Assembly (NCBI RefSeq): GCF_025136295.1
Contig: NZ_CP062788.1
Location: 496,001 to 560,000 of the forward strand
Origin: Aestuariispira ectoiniformans
GTDB lineage: Bacteria > Pseudomonadota > Alphaproteobacteria > UBA8366 > Aestuariispiraceae
Reading direction: 5' to 3'
Length of the DNA: 64,000 nucleotides
A model generated the notes under the pieces. The model was given only the letters and a program-made list of their open reading frames with translations, was not told the DNA's origin and made no database searches. A program made the position numbers and the translations under genes. This document shows positions 25,540-33,563 of the stretch, in pieces (within the stretch, counting starts at the first letter, position 1; the number at the start of each line of letters is the position of its first letter).

Positions 25540-26433
25540 ATGAAGAATTTACCTTTGAATGGCCTGCGGGCCTATGCGGCCGTCTGGCGTCTCGGCGGGG
25601 TTCGCGCGGCGGCGCGGGCGCTGGATGTGACCCATTCCGCCGTCAGCCGCCATCTGGGCGAGGTGGAAAACTGGATCGGCTGCCCCCTTACCTACAAGGA
25701 AGAGGGTAGAAAGAAGCTGTCTTTCACTGCCGAAGGGGCGGCCCTGGGCCGGGCAGTGCAGGATGGTCTGGACCAGATTTTGGGCACCGCCGCCAGTCTA
25801 CAGGAACGCCGCGGCGCGGGCAGCGTTGTTGTATCGACCGCACCGTCTTTCGCCACGCGATGGCTGTTGCCCAGGCTACCCCGACTGGCGGAGCAGCATC
25901 CCCATATTCAGCTTTCGGTGCTGGCCGACCAGCGGTTGGAGGATTTCAGCAATCAGGATGTGGACCTCGCAATCCGTATGGGCGAGGGACCCTGGCCGCA
26001 TCTGAAATGCGAGTTGTTGATGGACGAGCGTCTATATCCGGTCATGGGCAGCAAGCTTTGGGCGCGGACCGGCCACAGCAAGGACCCGGACATCCTGAAC
26101 CGCCTGACGCTGCTGCATGACCGCGATCCGCAAACCGCCTGGTCCCAGTGGCGGGATCGGTTCGGCCCACGCGATCTGGCAGTCACGGAAGGGCCACGCA
26201 TGGCGTCGTCGGATTTGCTCCTACGGGCCGCAGCCCTGAACCAAGGGGTCGCGCTGGCCCGGCACCGCCTTGCCGCCGACGACCTTGCCAGCGGTCAGTT
26301 GGTGCGGCCGTTTTCGGGTAAGGAACTCGCCCTGGAACAGGCCTATTGGATTGTCACACCGCGCTACCGCCCCAACCGGCAGGCCGTCAAAACGGTGGTG
26401 GAGTGGTTGCAGACGATGGGCCGGGAGACGTGA
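25540..26433 (+). CDS. LysR family regulator, GcvA-like
   Basis: A 297-residue LysR regulator. The N-terminal winged helix is NGLRAYAAVWRLGGVRAAAR followed by VTHSAVSRHLGEVE. The effector domain is of the GcvA/AmpR type (LLPRLPRLAEQHPHIQLSV, DVDLAIRMGEGPW). It is divergent from the glutathione-reductase/LysE operon and most likely controls it through the dyad just before its own start. The Shine-Dalgarno-like TAGGAG lies about 24 bases before the ATG, farther than normal. Confidence 0.88.
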   Translation: MKNLPLNGLRAYAAVWRLGGVRAAARALDVTHSAVSRHLGEVENWIGCPLTYKEEGRKKLSFTAEGAALGRAVQDGLDQILGTAASLQERRGAGSVVVSTAPSFATRWLLPRLPRLAEQHPHIQLSVLADQRLEDFSNQDVDLAIRMGEGPWPHLKCELLMDERLYPVMGSKLWARTGHSKDPDILNRLTLLHDRDPQTAWSQWRDRFGPRDLAVTEGPRMASSDLLLRAAALNQGVALARHRLAADDLASGQLVRPFSGKELALEQAYWIVTPRYRPNRQAVKTVVEWLQTMGRET

Positions 26434-26439
26434 AAACGA

Positions 26440-26451
26440 CCCCGAAAGGGG
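26440..26451 (-). terminator. Short GC hairpin between LysR and PAPA-CTERM genes
   Basis: CCCC-GAAA-GGGG forms a short tight hairpin. On the minus strand it is followed by TCGTTTTC, so it may end the small PAPA-CTERM transcript. Confidence 0.4.
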
Positions 26452-26491
26452 CCGCATTCACACTTGGGAAAGTAGAGGTAGAAACGCCAGG

Positions 26492-26671
26492 TCAGGAACG
26501 GCGTTTGGCACGACGCAGGGCCAGACCAACCACCAGCAACCCCAAACCCAGCAACAGGAGACCGGCAGGTGCCGGCGCCTCCGTAACCGCATTTACAATA
26601 TCCGCCCTCGCACTACCCGAGAGGGCCACAAATGCAGCCAAAAAAACAATACAAAAACCGCCGGACGTCAT
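26492..26671 (-). CDS. 59-residue minimal PAPA-CTERM (exosortase-substrate-like) protein
   Basis: A very short gene that is easy to miss. The 59-residue product has a signal peptide (about 1-23, hydrophobic IVFLAAFVALSG, cleavage near ARA/D) and then only about 8 residues. A complete sorting tail follows: APAPAG at 32-37, a helix LLLLGLGLLVVGLAL and the basic end RRAKRRS. Thus nearly the whole protein is targeting signals, with almost no mature domain. GGGGTAGGGA precedes the ATG. Either it is a genuine peptide precursor or the remnant of a deleted PEP-CTERM gene. The intact frame with good codon use and stop favours a real gene. Confidence 0.65.
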   Translation of the reverse strand: MTSGGFCIVFLAAFVALSGSARADIVNAVTEAPAPAGLLLLGLGLLVVGLALRRAKRRS

Positions 26672-26839
26672 TCCCTACCCCGAAACCTTACACATTTTGC
26701 CCACCCAGGATCCCTTTGGGCACAAAGATTTTGGCTGTGATCGGAGCAAATTGCGGGCCAGAAATTTAACTGTTCCAAATCAATATGTTAGCAATTTAAC
26801 GATAGAAGGCTTGTAAGAAATTCCGACAGAAAGGCTGTC

Positions 26840-27403
26840 CTATTCCATCCCAGCAATCAGAGACTGTGTATCCGTGACCTCTGCATATTCCTGCCCCAGG
26901 ATCGCAAGCGTCAGATCATAGACGGTCTGTGCATCGAAAAGGCGGCCATCCGGCGCCGTGACCGACACGGCCGTGGTGGCATCTTTGGGCAGAATGATAT
27001 GATAGCCAAGCGCCTTTCCCGTCCGGATCGTGGCATCCATACTGTTATGGATGACAACGCCGGTCAGGACGAAACTCTTCGCGCCCAGAGCCTTTAGCTG
27101 GCGGTCCAGTTCGGTATCTACAAAAGCACAGTTCTGGTGTTTGATCAGCACCGGCTCACCGCCTGCCGGGGCAACATCCGCCTTGATCCGGTTCCAGGGA
27201 CCATGGGTGTGATAGGTGGATGTGGGCGTCGCCTCGTCATGTTTGACATGCAGAACCGGCCATTTGTTGCGCCGCCAATGCGCCAACAACTTTTGGATCG
27301 CCTTCACATAATCGGGGTTGTTCTTATCCGCCCAGACGGGCTGGTCGATTGCGTCCTGAACATCCAGGACGACAAGGGGGAGTACCTGCACAGCCTGCCT
27401 CAC
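26840..27403 (-). CDS. Isochorismatase-family cysteine hydrolase homologue with Ser at the nucleophile position
   Basis: A 187-residue cysteine-hydrolase fold. The acid D14 is in PLVVLDVQDA, and the lysine K88 in VLIKHQNCAF is present. In the third motif (VLTGVVIHNSMDATIRTG) the usual nucleophilic Cys is Ser121. Homologues in this family split amides or vinyl ethers; the Ser variant may be slow, inactive or altered. The start is GTG at 27403, which overlaps the stop of the upstream VOC gene (GTGA), so translation is coupled. The TetR at 27879 is probably the regulator. Confidence 0.8.
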   Translation of the reverse strand: MRQAVQVLPLVVLDVQDAIDQPVWADKNNPDYVKAIQKLLAHWRRNKWPVLHVKHDEATPTSTYHTHGPWNRIKADVAPAGGEPVLIKHQNCAFVDTELDRQLKALGAKSFVLTGVVIHNSMDATIRTGKALGYHIILPKDATTAVSVTAPDGRLFDAQTVYDLTLAILGQEYAEVTDTQSLIAGME

Positions 27404-27750
27404 TTATGCGCCAGAATATTAATCAATTTTCCATAGGGGTCGCGGACATAAAATCGCCGCACGCCCCAGGGCTCTTCCGCCGGTCCGTATTCGATCGGAA
27501 ACCCGGCATCCTGCATGCCCTGATAGACAGCATCCAGATCATCCACCTCAATCGAGAGATCGGGGACAGGGGTATCGGACCCGCCCTGTTCGGCGAAACT
27601 GACCTGAATACTCATATGATCCTGCAGGCCATAGGTCGCAATCCATCCATGGTCCATCAAAAGGTCCAGCCCCAGGACATCCTGATAGAACCGTTTTGCC
27701 TCCGCAACATTTCGGGTTTCGATATTGGCGATGATCCGTTTGACCGTCAT
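27400..27750 (-). CDS. VOC superfamily (glyoxalase-like) protein
   Basis: A 116-residue VOC protein with both beta-alpha-beta modules: NIETRNVAEAKRFYQDVLGL at the start and GVRRFYVRDPYGKLINIL at the end. The C-terminal metal-ligand position is not the usual Glu, so enzymatic activity is uncertain; many such proteins are binding-type resistance factors. It is followed by and coupled to the isochorismatase-like gene. It is divergent from the TetR gene, whose palindrome lies about 95 bases upstream. Confidence 0.8.
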   Translation of the reverse strand: MTVKRIIANIETRNVAEAKRFYQDVLGLDLLMDHGWIATYGLQDHMSIQVSFAEQGGSDTPVPDLSIEVDDLDAVYQGMQDAGFPIEYGPAEEPWGVRRFYVRDPYGKLINILAHK

Positions 27751-27842
27751 GATTTCCCCCTTTGGTTGATTCCCGACTTTAAATCCGGTGCTCCGGAATG
27801 TCTTTTCCTTTTTCCTCTTCCCACAAAAAGATATTCCTAATA

Positions 27843-27864
27843 TAATACGATACGTCTCGTATTA
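27843..27864. promoter_or_regulatory. 22-bp near-perfect palindrome, likely TetR operator
   Basis: TAATACGA (27843-27850) and TCGTATTA (27857-27864) surround ACGT at the exact centre; only one base pair of the 22-bp dyad is mismatched. It lies 14 bases before the TetR start codon, in the region divergent to the VOC/isochorismatase operon. This is a strong candidate for TetR autorepression and operon control. Confidence 0.7.
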
Positions 27865-27878
27865 GAAAAGGACCCGAT

Positions 27879-28445
27879 ATGGCCCGCACAGCCAGTGAAA
27901 CCGTCCGCAAGGCCGTGATGGGGGCAGCCCTCGCGCTGCTCGCGGAGCAGGGCTATCTGAAAACCACCATGGAAGGGATCGCCGCGCGGGCCGGGGCCGG
28001 AAAGCAGACATTGTATCGCCGCTGGGGTTCCAAGGCCGATCTTTATCTGGAGCTTTACGAGGATCTGGTCCCGCCCGCCGCCCTCGACCTGGACACGGGT
28101 AGTACGAGAGAGGACCTCGAAGGCCTGCTGACCCGGCTGTTCGTGATTTACGGCAACACCCAGATCAACCGGGCGCTTGCCGGATTGGTGGCGGAACTTC
28201 CCCACGCCCCCGACTTTGCCGACCGCATGCGCGAACGCTTTTTAAAAAAGCGCCGGGGCATGATCGCCACAATCGCGCAGCGCGGGGTGGCGCGCGGCGA
28301 ATTGCGGGCGGATATCGATCCTGAATTTGTCAGCGACCTGATTTCGGGCGCCGTCTGGTTTCGAGTTCTGCTCGAACATCAACCGCTGGATCAGGCCTAT
28401 GCGACGCAATTGGTCGATTATGTATTGAAAGGAATAGAGGCATGA
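27879..28445 (+). CDS. TetR family transcriptional repressor
   Basis: A 188-residue TetR regulator. The N-terminal HTH is GYLKTTMEGIAARAGAGKQT with recognition helix LYRRWGSKADLYLELY. The C-terminal ligand-binding domain has a helical pattern typical of the AcrR-like C-terminal family. AAAAGGACCC precedes the ATG. Its stop overlaps the start of the downstream GNAT gene (ATGA), so they form a two-gene unit. The palindrome just upstream is its probable operator. Confidence 0.9.
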   Translation: MARTASETVRKAVMGAALALLAEQGYLKTTMEGIAARAGAGKQTLYRRWGSKADLYLELYEDLVPPAALDLDTGSTREDLEGLLTRLFVIYGNTQINRALAGLVAELPHAPDFADRMRERFLKKRRGMIATIAQRGVARGELRADIDPEFVSDLISGAVWFRVLLEHQPLDQAYATQLVDYVLKGIEA

Positions 28446-28936
28446 CGGAAACGGAAATCCTGACCGGTTATCGCCCCGGACTGCTGGGGGAGGTTGCCGC
28501 CTGGCATGGCCGCTACTACAGCGAAAACTGGGGTTTTACCTCTTTTTTCGAAGCCAAGGTGATGGGCGGCATCAGCGAATTTGCCACACGCCTGGACGAT
28601 CCGCGTGTATTGCTGGCAAGCGCGTGGTCGGGAACGGATTTCCTGGGCAGCCTGACCGTCGACAACGACGGCGACCGCCAGGCGGACTGCGCCCATCTGC
28701 GCTGGTTCATCATGAGCGACGCCGCGCGTGGCAAAGGGTTGGGACGAAAGTTATTCGCAACGGCCATGGAATTCATGCCCCGGCAGGGATACCGCAGGGC
28801 CTATCTGACAACCTTCAAGGGGCTGGGCGCGGCGGCCAGGCTTTACAGCGATTTCGGCTTTGCCCTTACCGACGAGCAACCAGGAAATACCTGGGGTGTC
28901 ACAGTCACCGAACAACGCTTCGATATCGCCTTTTGA
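28442..28936 (+). CDS. GNAT family acetyltransferase, coupled to TetR gene
   Basis: A 164-residue N-acetyltransferase. The acetyl-CoA binding segment is FIMSDAARGKGLGRKLFATA and the C-terminal part is TFKGLGAAARLYSDFGFAL. The N-terminal region (LGEVAAWHGRYYSENWGF) is of the MarR-associated GNAT type. It starts at the ATG that overlaps the TetR stop by four bases, so it is co-expressed with the repressor. It may modify the ligand that the repressor senses; that is inference. Confidence 0.85.
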   Translation: MTETEILTGYRPGLLGEVAAWHGRYYSENWGFTSFFEAKVMGGISEFATRLDDPRVLLASAWSGTDFLGSLTVDNDGDRQADCAHLRWFIMSDAARGKGLGRKLFATAMEFMPRQGYRRAYLTTFKGLGAAARLYSDFGFALTDEQPGNTWGVTVTEQRFDIAF

Positions 28937-29042
28937 TAGACTTCCGCCAGATCGTTACATTCTTAAGCAATTGTCTACGGCCGCAAATGGCCTTAGCATG
29001 GTCCACAGGGAGCAATAGTCGCGAAAAGCCGACAAATAGACG

Positions 29043-29807
29043 ATGACCAACAGGGTAATACTTCACGGCCTCACGCATGCCGCTTTGATCTGCCTGTTTC
29101 TGTTCGCAGGAACAATGGCCCATGCCCGCAACGTGTCCATGGTCACCATAAACTGGTCTCCCTATTTTGCCGAAAATCTGGAGGAAGGCGGTTTCTTCAC
29201 TGTTCTGGTGCGCGAGGCCTTCAAGGCGGGCGGCCATGACGCGAACATCCGCTTCCTGCCCTGGAAACGCGCCATGAACATGGTGGAACGCACACAAAGC
29301 GACGTTCTTATGGGCGCTTATTTCACCGAGGAACGGGATAAGCAGTATTTTTACAGCGCACCGATTTTCCCGGTCAGACTTGTGCTGGCAGCCAATCGCC
29401 GCACCGGACTGACCGGCTATAAGGATTTGCGCGAATTATCCAGCTACCGGATCGCCGTTTGCCTCGGCTGGTACTATGGCGAGGCTTTTGAGAAAGCGGA
29501 CTATCTCAAAAAGGAACCGGCCCTGGACCAGATCATCAATATCCGCAAGCTGATCGGCGGGCGCGTTGATATCGTTGCCGGCAGCGAGGTCGTGCTCCGC
29601 CATGAAATAGACCAGCGCCGCGATTTCAGCATGAAGGATGTGACCATCCTGAAACCCGATCTGGCACGGGAAGAACTTTATATTCTGACGTCCCGCCAGC
29701 TTCCGGACGGAAAACAGCTTATCGAGGATTTCAACCGCGGGATGGCCATCATCCGCAAGAACGGCATGTTCGACGCCATCCTCAATCGGTTCAAGGTCAG
29801 CAGCTAG
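29043..29807 (+). CDS. Periplasmic solute-binding protein, family 3, orphan
   Basis: A 254-residue secreted protein with a signal peptide (residues 1-28, ICLFLFAGTMAHA/R). It has the family 3 start NVSMVTINWSPYFAENLEEG and the AFKAGGHDANIRFLPWKRAM segment. It lacks the permease and ATPase genes of an ABC transporter nearby. It resembles the alphaproteobacterial and gammaproteobacterial stand-alone binding-like proteins of unknown role. Its stop shares the CTAG tetramer with the convergent glycosyltransferase. Confidence 0.82.
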   Translation: MTNRVILHGLTHAALICLFLFAGTMAHARNVSMVTINWSPYFAENLEEGGFFTVLVREAFKAGGHDANIRFLPWKRAMNMVERTQSDVLMGAYFTEERDKQYFYSAPIFPVRLVLAANRRTGLTGYKDLRELSSYRIAVCLGWYYGEAFEKADYLKKEPALDQIINIRKLIGGRVDIVAGSEVVLRHEIDQRRDFSMKDVTILKPDLAREELYILTSRQLPDGKQLIEDFNRGMAIIRKNGMFDAILNRFKVSS

Positions 29808-30742
29808 GCCGCCAGCGGCAGCAACCCGGCCAGCCGGCTTTCGACCTCACCGACATCCAACGCATCCAGATCCGCCACCCGCAGGATATCGACCTTCTTG
29901 CCCCGCTGACCGCAAAGCGCCGGGTCGGAGGCATGGGAATAGAGGACAAGACTGGGCGCACCGGCAATGGCGGCAATATGCATCGGGCCGGTATCATTCC
30001 CGATCGCGCAGGTTGCCATGCGGGCAATGGAGGCGATCTCAAACAGCGATGTCTGGTTCAACAGACTGATCGTGGCCGGGCAGGCAGACTGGATCGCCGC
30101 GGCCTCCGCCTCTTCCGCCTGGGTGCCGAGGACGACCGGGGTCAGGCCATGACCGTCATGAAGACGCCGGGCCAACTCGCCATATTTCTCCGCGGGCCAG
30201 CGCTTGTCGGGCCTGTGCGGCGCACCACCGGGAATCAGCAGGGCATAGCGGTCAGGCAGGTTGAATCGCCCCAGGTCCGCATTCATCCAGCTCACATCCG
30301 GCGGCGGGACATCCGGGATACCCGCCATGGCCAACTGTTCGGCCTGACGTTCGATAGTGTGCATGCGGTTGCGGTCCGGATTGGTGTGAGGATGGCTGCA
30401 TCCCTTGGCAATGCCCGACCAGTTGGGCTTATGCGGCCACATCAGATGATAATACATCGACGTCCGGTCCGACGTCTGCAGGTCATAGACCATGTCGAAG
30501 CGGCCTTTGACCAGAAAACGGCGCAACCGCCAGATACGCTTGATTTCCCGCAACTGTGCACGGCCGTCCGCAATCACCCGGTCGAAATAACCGGATTTTT
30601 CCGCCAGTTCCTTGAATGGCCTGGTGGTGACCAGGGTAATTTCCGCATCGGGGTGTCGACGCCGGATTGCCTGGAACGGACCCAGCGCCTGGACGAAATC
30701 GCCCAGCGCACTCAACTTGATGACCAGAATATGTTCACTCAC
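29804..30742 (-). CDS. Glycosyltransferase family 9 (heptosyltransferase-like)
   Basis: A 312-residue GT-B enzyme likely adding heptose or a related sugar to lipopolysaccharide core at the inner membrane. Family features are the N-terminal ILVIKLSALGDFVQALGPF and the C-terminal donor site CAIGNDTGPMHIAAIAGAP. Start is GTG 30742, overlapping the stop of the upstream GT4 gene as GTGA, so the two form one translational unit. The acceptor cannot be predicted. Confidence 0.9.
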   Translation of the reverse strand: MSEHILVIKLSALGDFVQALGPFQAIRRRHPDAEITLVTTRPFKELAEKSGYFDRVIADGRAQLREIKRIWRLRRFLVKGRFDMVYDLQTSDRTSMYYHLMWPHKPNWSGIAKGCSHPHTNPDRNRMHTIERQAEQLAMAGIPDVPPPDVSWMNADLGRFNLPDRYALLIPGGAPHRPDKRWPAEKYGELARRLHDGHGLTPVVLGTQAEEAEAAAIQSACPATISLLNQTSLFEIASIARMATCAIGNDTGPMHIAAIAGAPSLVLYSHASDPALCGQRGKKVDILRVADLDALDVGEVESRLAGLLPLAA

Positions 30743-31935
30743 CGTGCAAGCGCCCCTTCCGGCAGAACGGGCGCGTGTTTGGACTGGCGGGCCAGCATCT
30801 CCGCATAAAGCGCCATGGTCTTTTCCGCCATCTGCGCCTTTGAGAAGCGGGTGCGGGCATTCTCGATGGCCCGTTCGTGAAAGGCGACACGCTCTTCAGG
30901 TGTCAGGGACAGCGCGGCCTCCAGTTGCCTTGCCAGATCGTCGGCATCGCCCGGTTTGAACAGCCAGCCATTGACGCCGTGGTCGATCTGTTCCACCGCA
31001 CCGCCATGGGCGGGCGCCACCACCGGACGGCCCATGGCCTGGCCTTCCACGGCCACACGCCCGAAGGCTTCCGGATCGGTAGAGGCGGAGACCACCACAT
31101 CGGCCAGTTTATAGGCCGCCGGCATATCCCGGCAGTTACCAACTACATGGACCTTGTCGTCGATCCCCAGCTTCCGGGCCAGTGCCTCCACTTCCTCGCG
31201 GTAGGCTTCGCGGCCCTGGTCCGATCCCACGAGGATACAGCGCACCTTGCGGTCCAGCTTGGCAATCGCCTCCAGCAGCAGCGTCTGTCCCTTCCAACGG
31301 GTCAGGCGGCCCGACAGCATCACCACGGGCACGCCGTCCGGCAGACGCCAGTCTGTCGCCAGTTGCACCACGCGTGAGGCCGGGACGGCCTGCGGGTCGA
31401 ACAGGTCCAGGTCCATACCACGCCGGATCACGGTGATCTTGGCCGGGTCCACATCGTAATTTGCAAGGATATGGTCACGGATGAATTCACTGATGGCGAT
31501 CACGCGGTCGCTTTTGACCATGATGGCGTTATAGGCCTTCTTCAGCGGCGTCTTGAAATTGTAGGTGCCGTGGAAGGTGGTGACGAAGGGAATGCCCGTG
31601 CGCTGCGCCGCCCAATAGGCACTCCACGCGGGCGCGCGGCTGCGCGCATGGATCAGGTCGACCCCTTCCGCCTTGATCAGGTCGACCAGACGCGTCGCAT
31701 TCTTGCGCATACGGAAGATATTCTTGCTGTGAAGCGGCATGGTGATATGGCGGATGCCGTGACGGTCCAGTTCACGCACCATCATGCCGCCGTTGGACGC
31801 GACCAACGGCTCGTAACCCGCCTCCTTCTGGGCGATTGCCATATCAATCGTCCCGCGCTCCAGACCACCGGTTTCCAGCGCGGGAAGGACTTGCAAAATC
31901 ACGGGCTTGCGCGGCTTGCCCAAGGGCTCTTTCAT
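30739..31935 (-). CDS. Glycosyltransferase family 4
   Basis: A 398-residue GT-B enzyme. It starts with ILQVLPALETGGLERGTIDM, a typical GT4 N-terminus. The C-terminal donor site includes RLTRWKGQTLLLEAI and the E-x7-E-like region DPEAFGRVAVEGQAMGRPVV. ATG 31935 is preferred; the frame extends further upstream without a family match. It is coupled to the GT9 gene and probably acts in lipopolysaccharide core or surface polysaccharide assembly. Confidence 0.9.
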   Translation of the reverse strand: MKEPLGKPRKPVILQVLPALETGGLERGTIDMAIAQKEAGYEPLVASNGGMMVRELDRHGIRHITMPLHSKNIFRMRKNATRLVDLIKAEGVDLIHARSRAPAWSAYWAAQRTGIPFVTTFHGTYNFKTPLKKAYNAIMVKSDRVIAISEFIRDHILANYDVDPAKITVIRRGMDLDLFDPQAVPASRVVQLATDWRLPDGVPVVMLSGRLTRWKGQTLLLEAIAKLDRKVRCILVGSDQGREAYREEVEALARKLGIDDKVHVVGNCRDMPAAYKLADVVVSASTDPEAFGRVAVEGQAMGRPVVAPAHGGAVEQIDHGVNGWLFKPGDADDLARQLEAALSLTPEERVAFHERAIENARTRFSKAQMAEKTMALYAEMLARQSKHAPVLPEGALAR

Positions 31936-32019
31936 CACTAGGTTGACCCTATCCTGACCATCCAAGACCGGATCGCACCGCCCGCCAATCCCCGCCCCAC
32001 AGCACCCAGGAATTCGCAA

Positions 32020-32811
32020 ATGGCTACCGACAATCCGCTCGCCTTCGACATTTTAACATGCAAAGGCGGCGCATCAATCGCATACCGCCACCGTCCCGGC
32101 AAGCCGCAAACCGGCAACGCCACGCGGCCAGGCGTTATTTTCTGCGGCGGGTTCAACTCCAATATGGACGGGACCAAGGCGGGAAGATTGGACCGTTTCT
32201 GCGAAAAAGAAGGCCTGGCCTATACCCGCTTCGACTATCAGGGACATGGTCACTCCTCCGGTCGTTTCGAAGACGGTACAATCGGCCTCTGGTTCGAAGA
32301 CGCCCTGGCGGTTCTGGACAAGGTAACAGACGGCCCGCAATTGATCGTCGGGTCATCCATGGGCGCATGGATGGCCATGCTGCTCACCAGGGCACGGGTG
32401 GAAAGAATTTCAGGTCTGGTCCTGCTGGCCCCGGCACCCGATTTCGGGCAAAAGCTGATGTGGCCCAGCCTGCCACAGGCCGCCCGCGACGCCATCGAAC
32501 AGGACGGCCTGTGGCAACGCCCCAGCGAATTTGAGGATGAGGACTATCCCATCACCAGGGCCCTGATCGAGGAAAGCGCCAATCATCACCTGCTGGACGG
32601 TGATCCCCTGCCTTTCGACGGACCGGTTCGAATCCTGCAGGGTGACCGGGACGAGGTGGTGCCCGTGGCCCACGCCCTGAAAACGGCGGCGGCCTTCCGC
32701 TCCGGCGACGTGGTGACCAGCATCATCAAGGGTGCCGACCACCGCCTGTCCACCGAAGCCAACCTCAAACTGTTGGAAAACACGATCCTGGACCTGGTTA
32801 AGCAGGTATAA
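32020..32811 (+). CDS. Alpha/beta hydrolase (ABHD10-like)
   Basis: A 263-residue hydrolase. The nucleophile elbow is LIVGSSMGAWMAML (Ser in GSSMGA), the acid is in ILQGDRDEVVPV and the base in KGADHRLS. The start region VIFCGGFNSNMDGTKA matches the group of mitochondrial ABHD10 and bacterial relatives, which act on acyl thioesters or glucuronides. No signal peptide is present. It is divergent from the glycosyltransferases and overlaps the convergent LysE gene by 14 bases. Confidence 0.85.
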   Translation: MATDNPLAFDILTCKGGASIAYRHRPGKPQTGNATRPGVIFCGGFNSNMDGTKAGRLDRFCEKEGLAYTRFDYQGHGHSSGRFEDGTIGLWFEDALAVLDKVTDGPQLIVGSSMGAWMAMLLTRARVERISGLVLLAPAPDFGQKLMWPSLPQAARDAIEQDGLWQRPSEFEDEDYPITRALIEESANHHLLDGDPLPFDGPVRILQGDRDEVVPVAHALKTAAAFRSGDVVTSIIKGADHRLSTEANLKLLENTILDLVKQV

Positions 32812-33442
32812 AACCTAATACGCCCAGCCAGATCATCCCCAAGCCGAAACTTCCGAAGACCAGGGAGACGGTCCGGTTGATCCAGCGCTGTGCCCGGGCG
32901 CTGCGGATGAAACCGGCGACCTTGCTGGCAGTCAGCGCAATGGTCATCAGGATCATGAAGGACATGGCCATGAAGGTTGCCGTCATTACGGCGAACTGGA
33001 CAGGCATCGGATAATCCCGGCTGATAAACATGGGAAAAAGAGCCGTCAGGAAAAGGATCATCTTCGGGTTGGTCAGCCCCACGGCCATGGCCTGACCGAA
33101 CAACTTATGCGCCGGATAGCGGGGCGGGGCGGCCCCGTCCGAAAGGTCGAGCCGCAGCAGGCCTTTCTGCGAGGCCTTTACCGCCAGCCAGAGCAGATAA
33201 CCACCCCCGGCCAATCGCATCGCCGCCAGGACCTGTGGATGACTACCGATGACGGCCCCGAGGCCGATTGCCACCAGCGTGCCGACAATGCAGATCGCCG
33301 CGATGTTACCCAGGCTGGAAAACACCGCCGGCTTCGCCCCCAGCGTCATACCGTTGCGCAAGGCCAAAACAATTGCCGGACCCGGCGCGAGGATATTGGC
33401 ACTGGCGGTAAAAACAAAGGCAACCCACATTTCCAAAGGCAT
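32798..33442 (-). CDS. LysE family exporter
   Basis: A 214-residue membrane protein of the LysE/RhtB superfamily. The signature is ANILAPGPAIVLALRNGMTL and the second block is VGLTNPKMILFLTALFPMF. AGGA lies close to the ATG at 33442; a second ATG four codons on is also possible. It is divergent from the LysR gene at 33564, which probably controls it. It is the fourth LysE-family gene in this window. Confidence 0.87.
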   Translation of the reverse strand: MPLEMWVAFVFTASANILAPGPAIVLALRNGMTLGAKPAVFSSLGNIAAICIVGTLVAIGLGAVIGSHPQVLAAMRLAGGGYLLWLAVKASQKGLLRLDLSDGAAPPRYPAHKLFGQAMAVGLTNPKMILFLTALFPMFISRDYPMPVQFAVMTATFMAMSFMILMTIALTASKVAGFIRSARAQRWINRTVSLVFGSFGLGMIWLGVLGFIPA

Positions 33443-33563
33443 GATCCTGCTCCATTGCGGATATTCGAGGACAAGGCGATGGAACGGACTTAACCGTAAA
33501 GAATGCATCATGAAAAATAATTTGTTACTATTAATACATAGTGATTTTTGATGGATTATTGTC

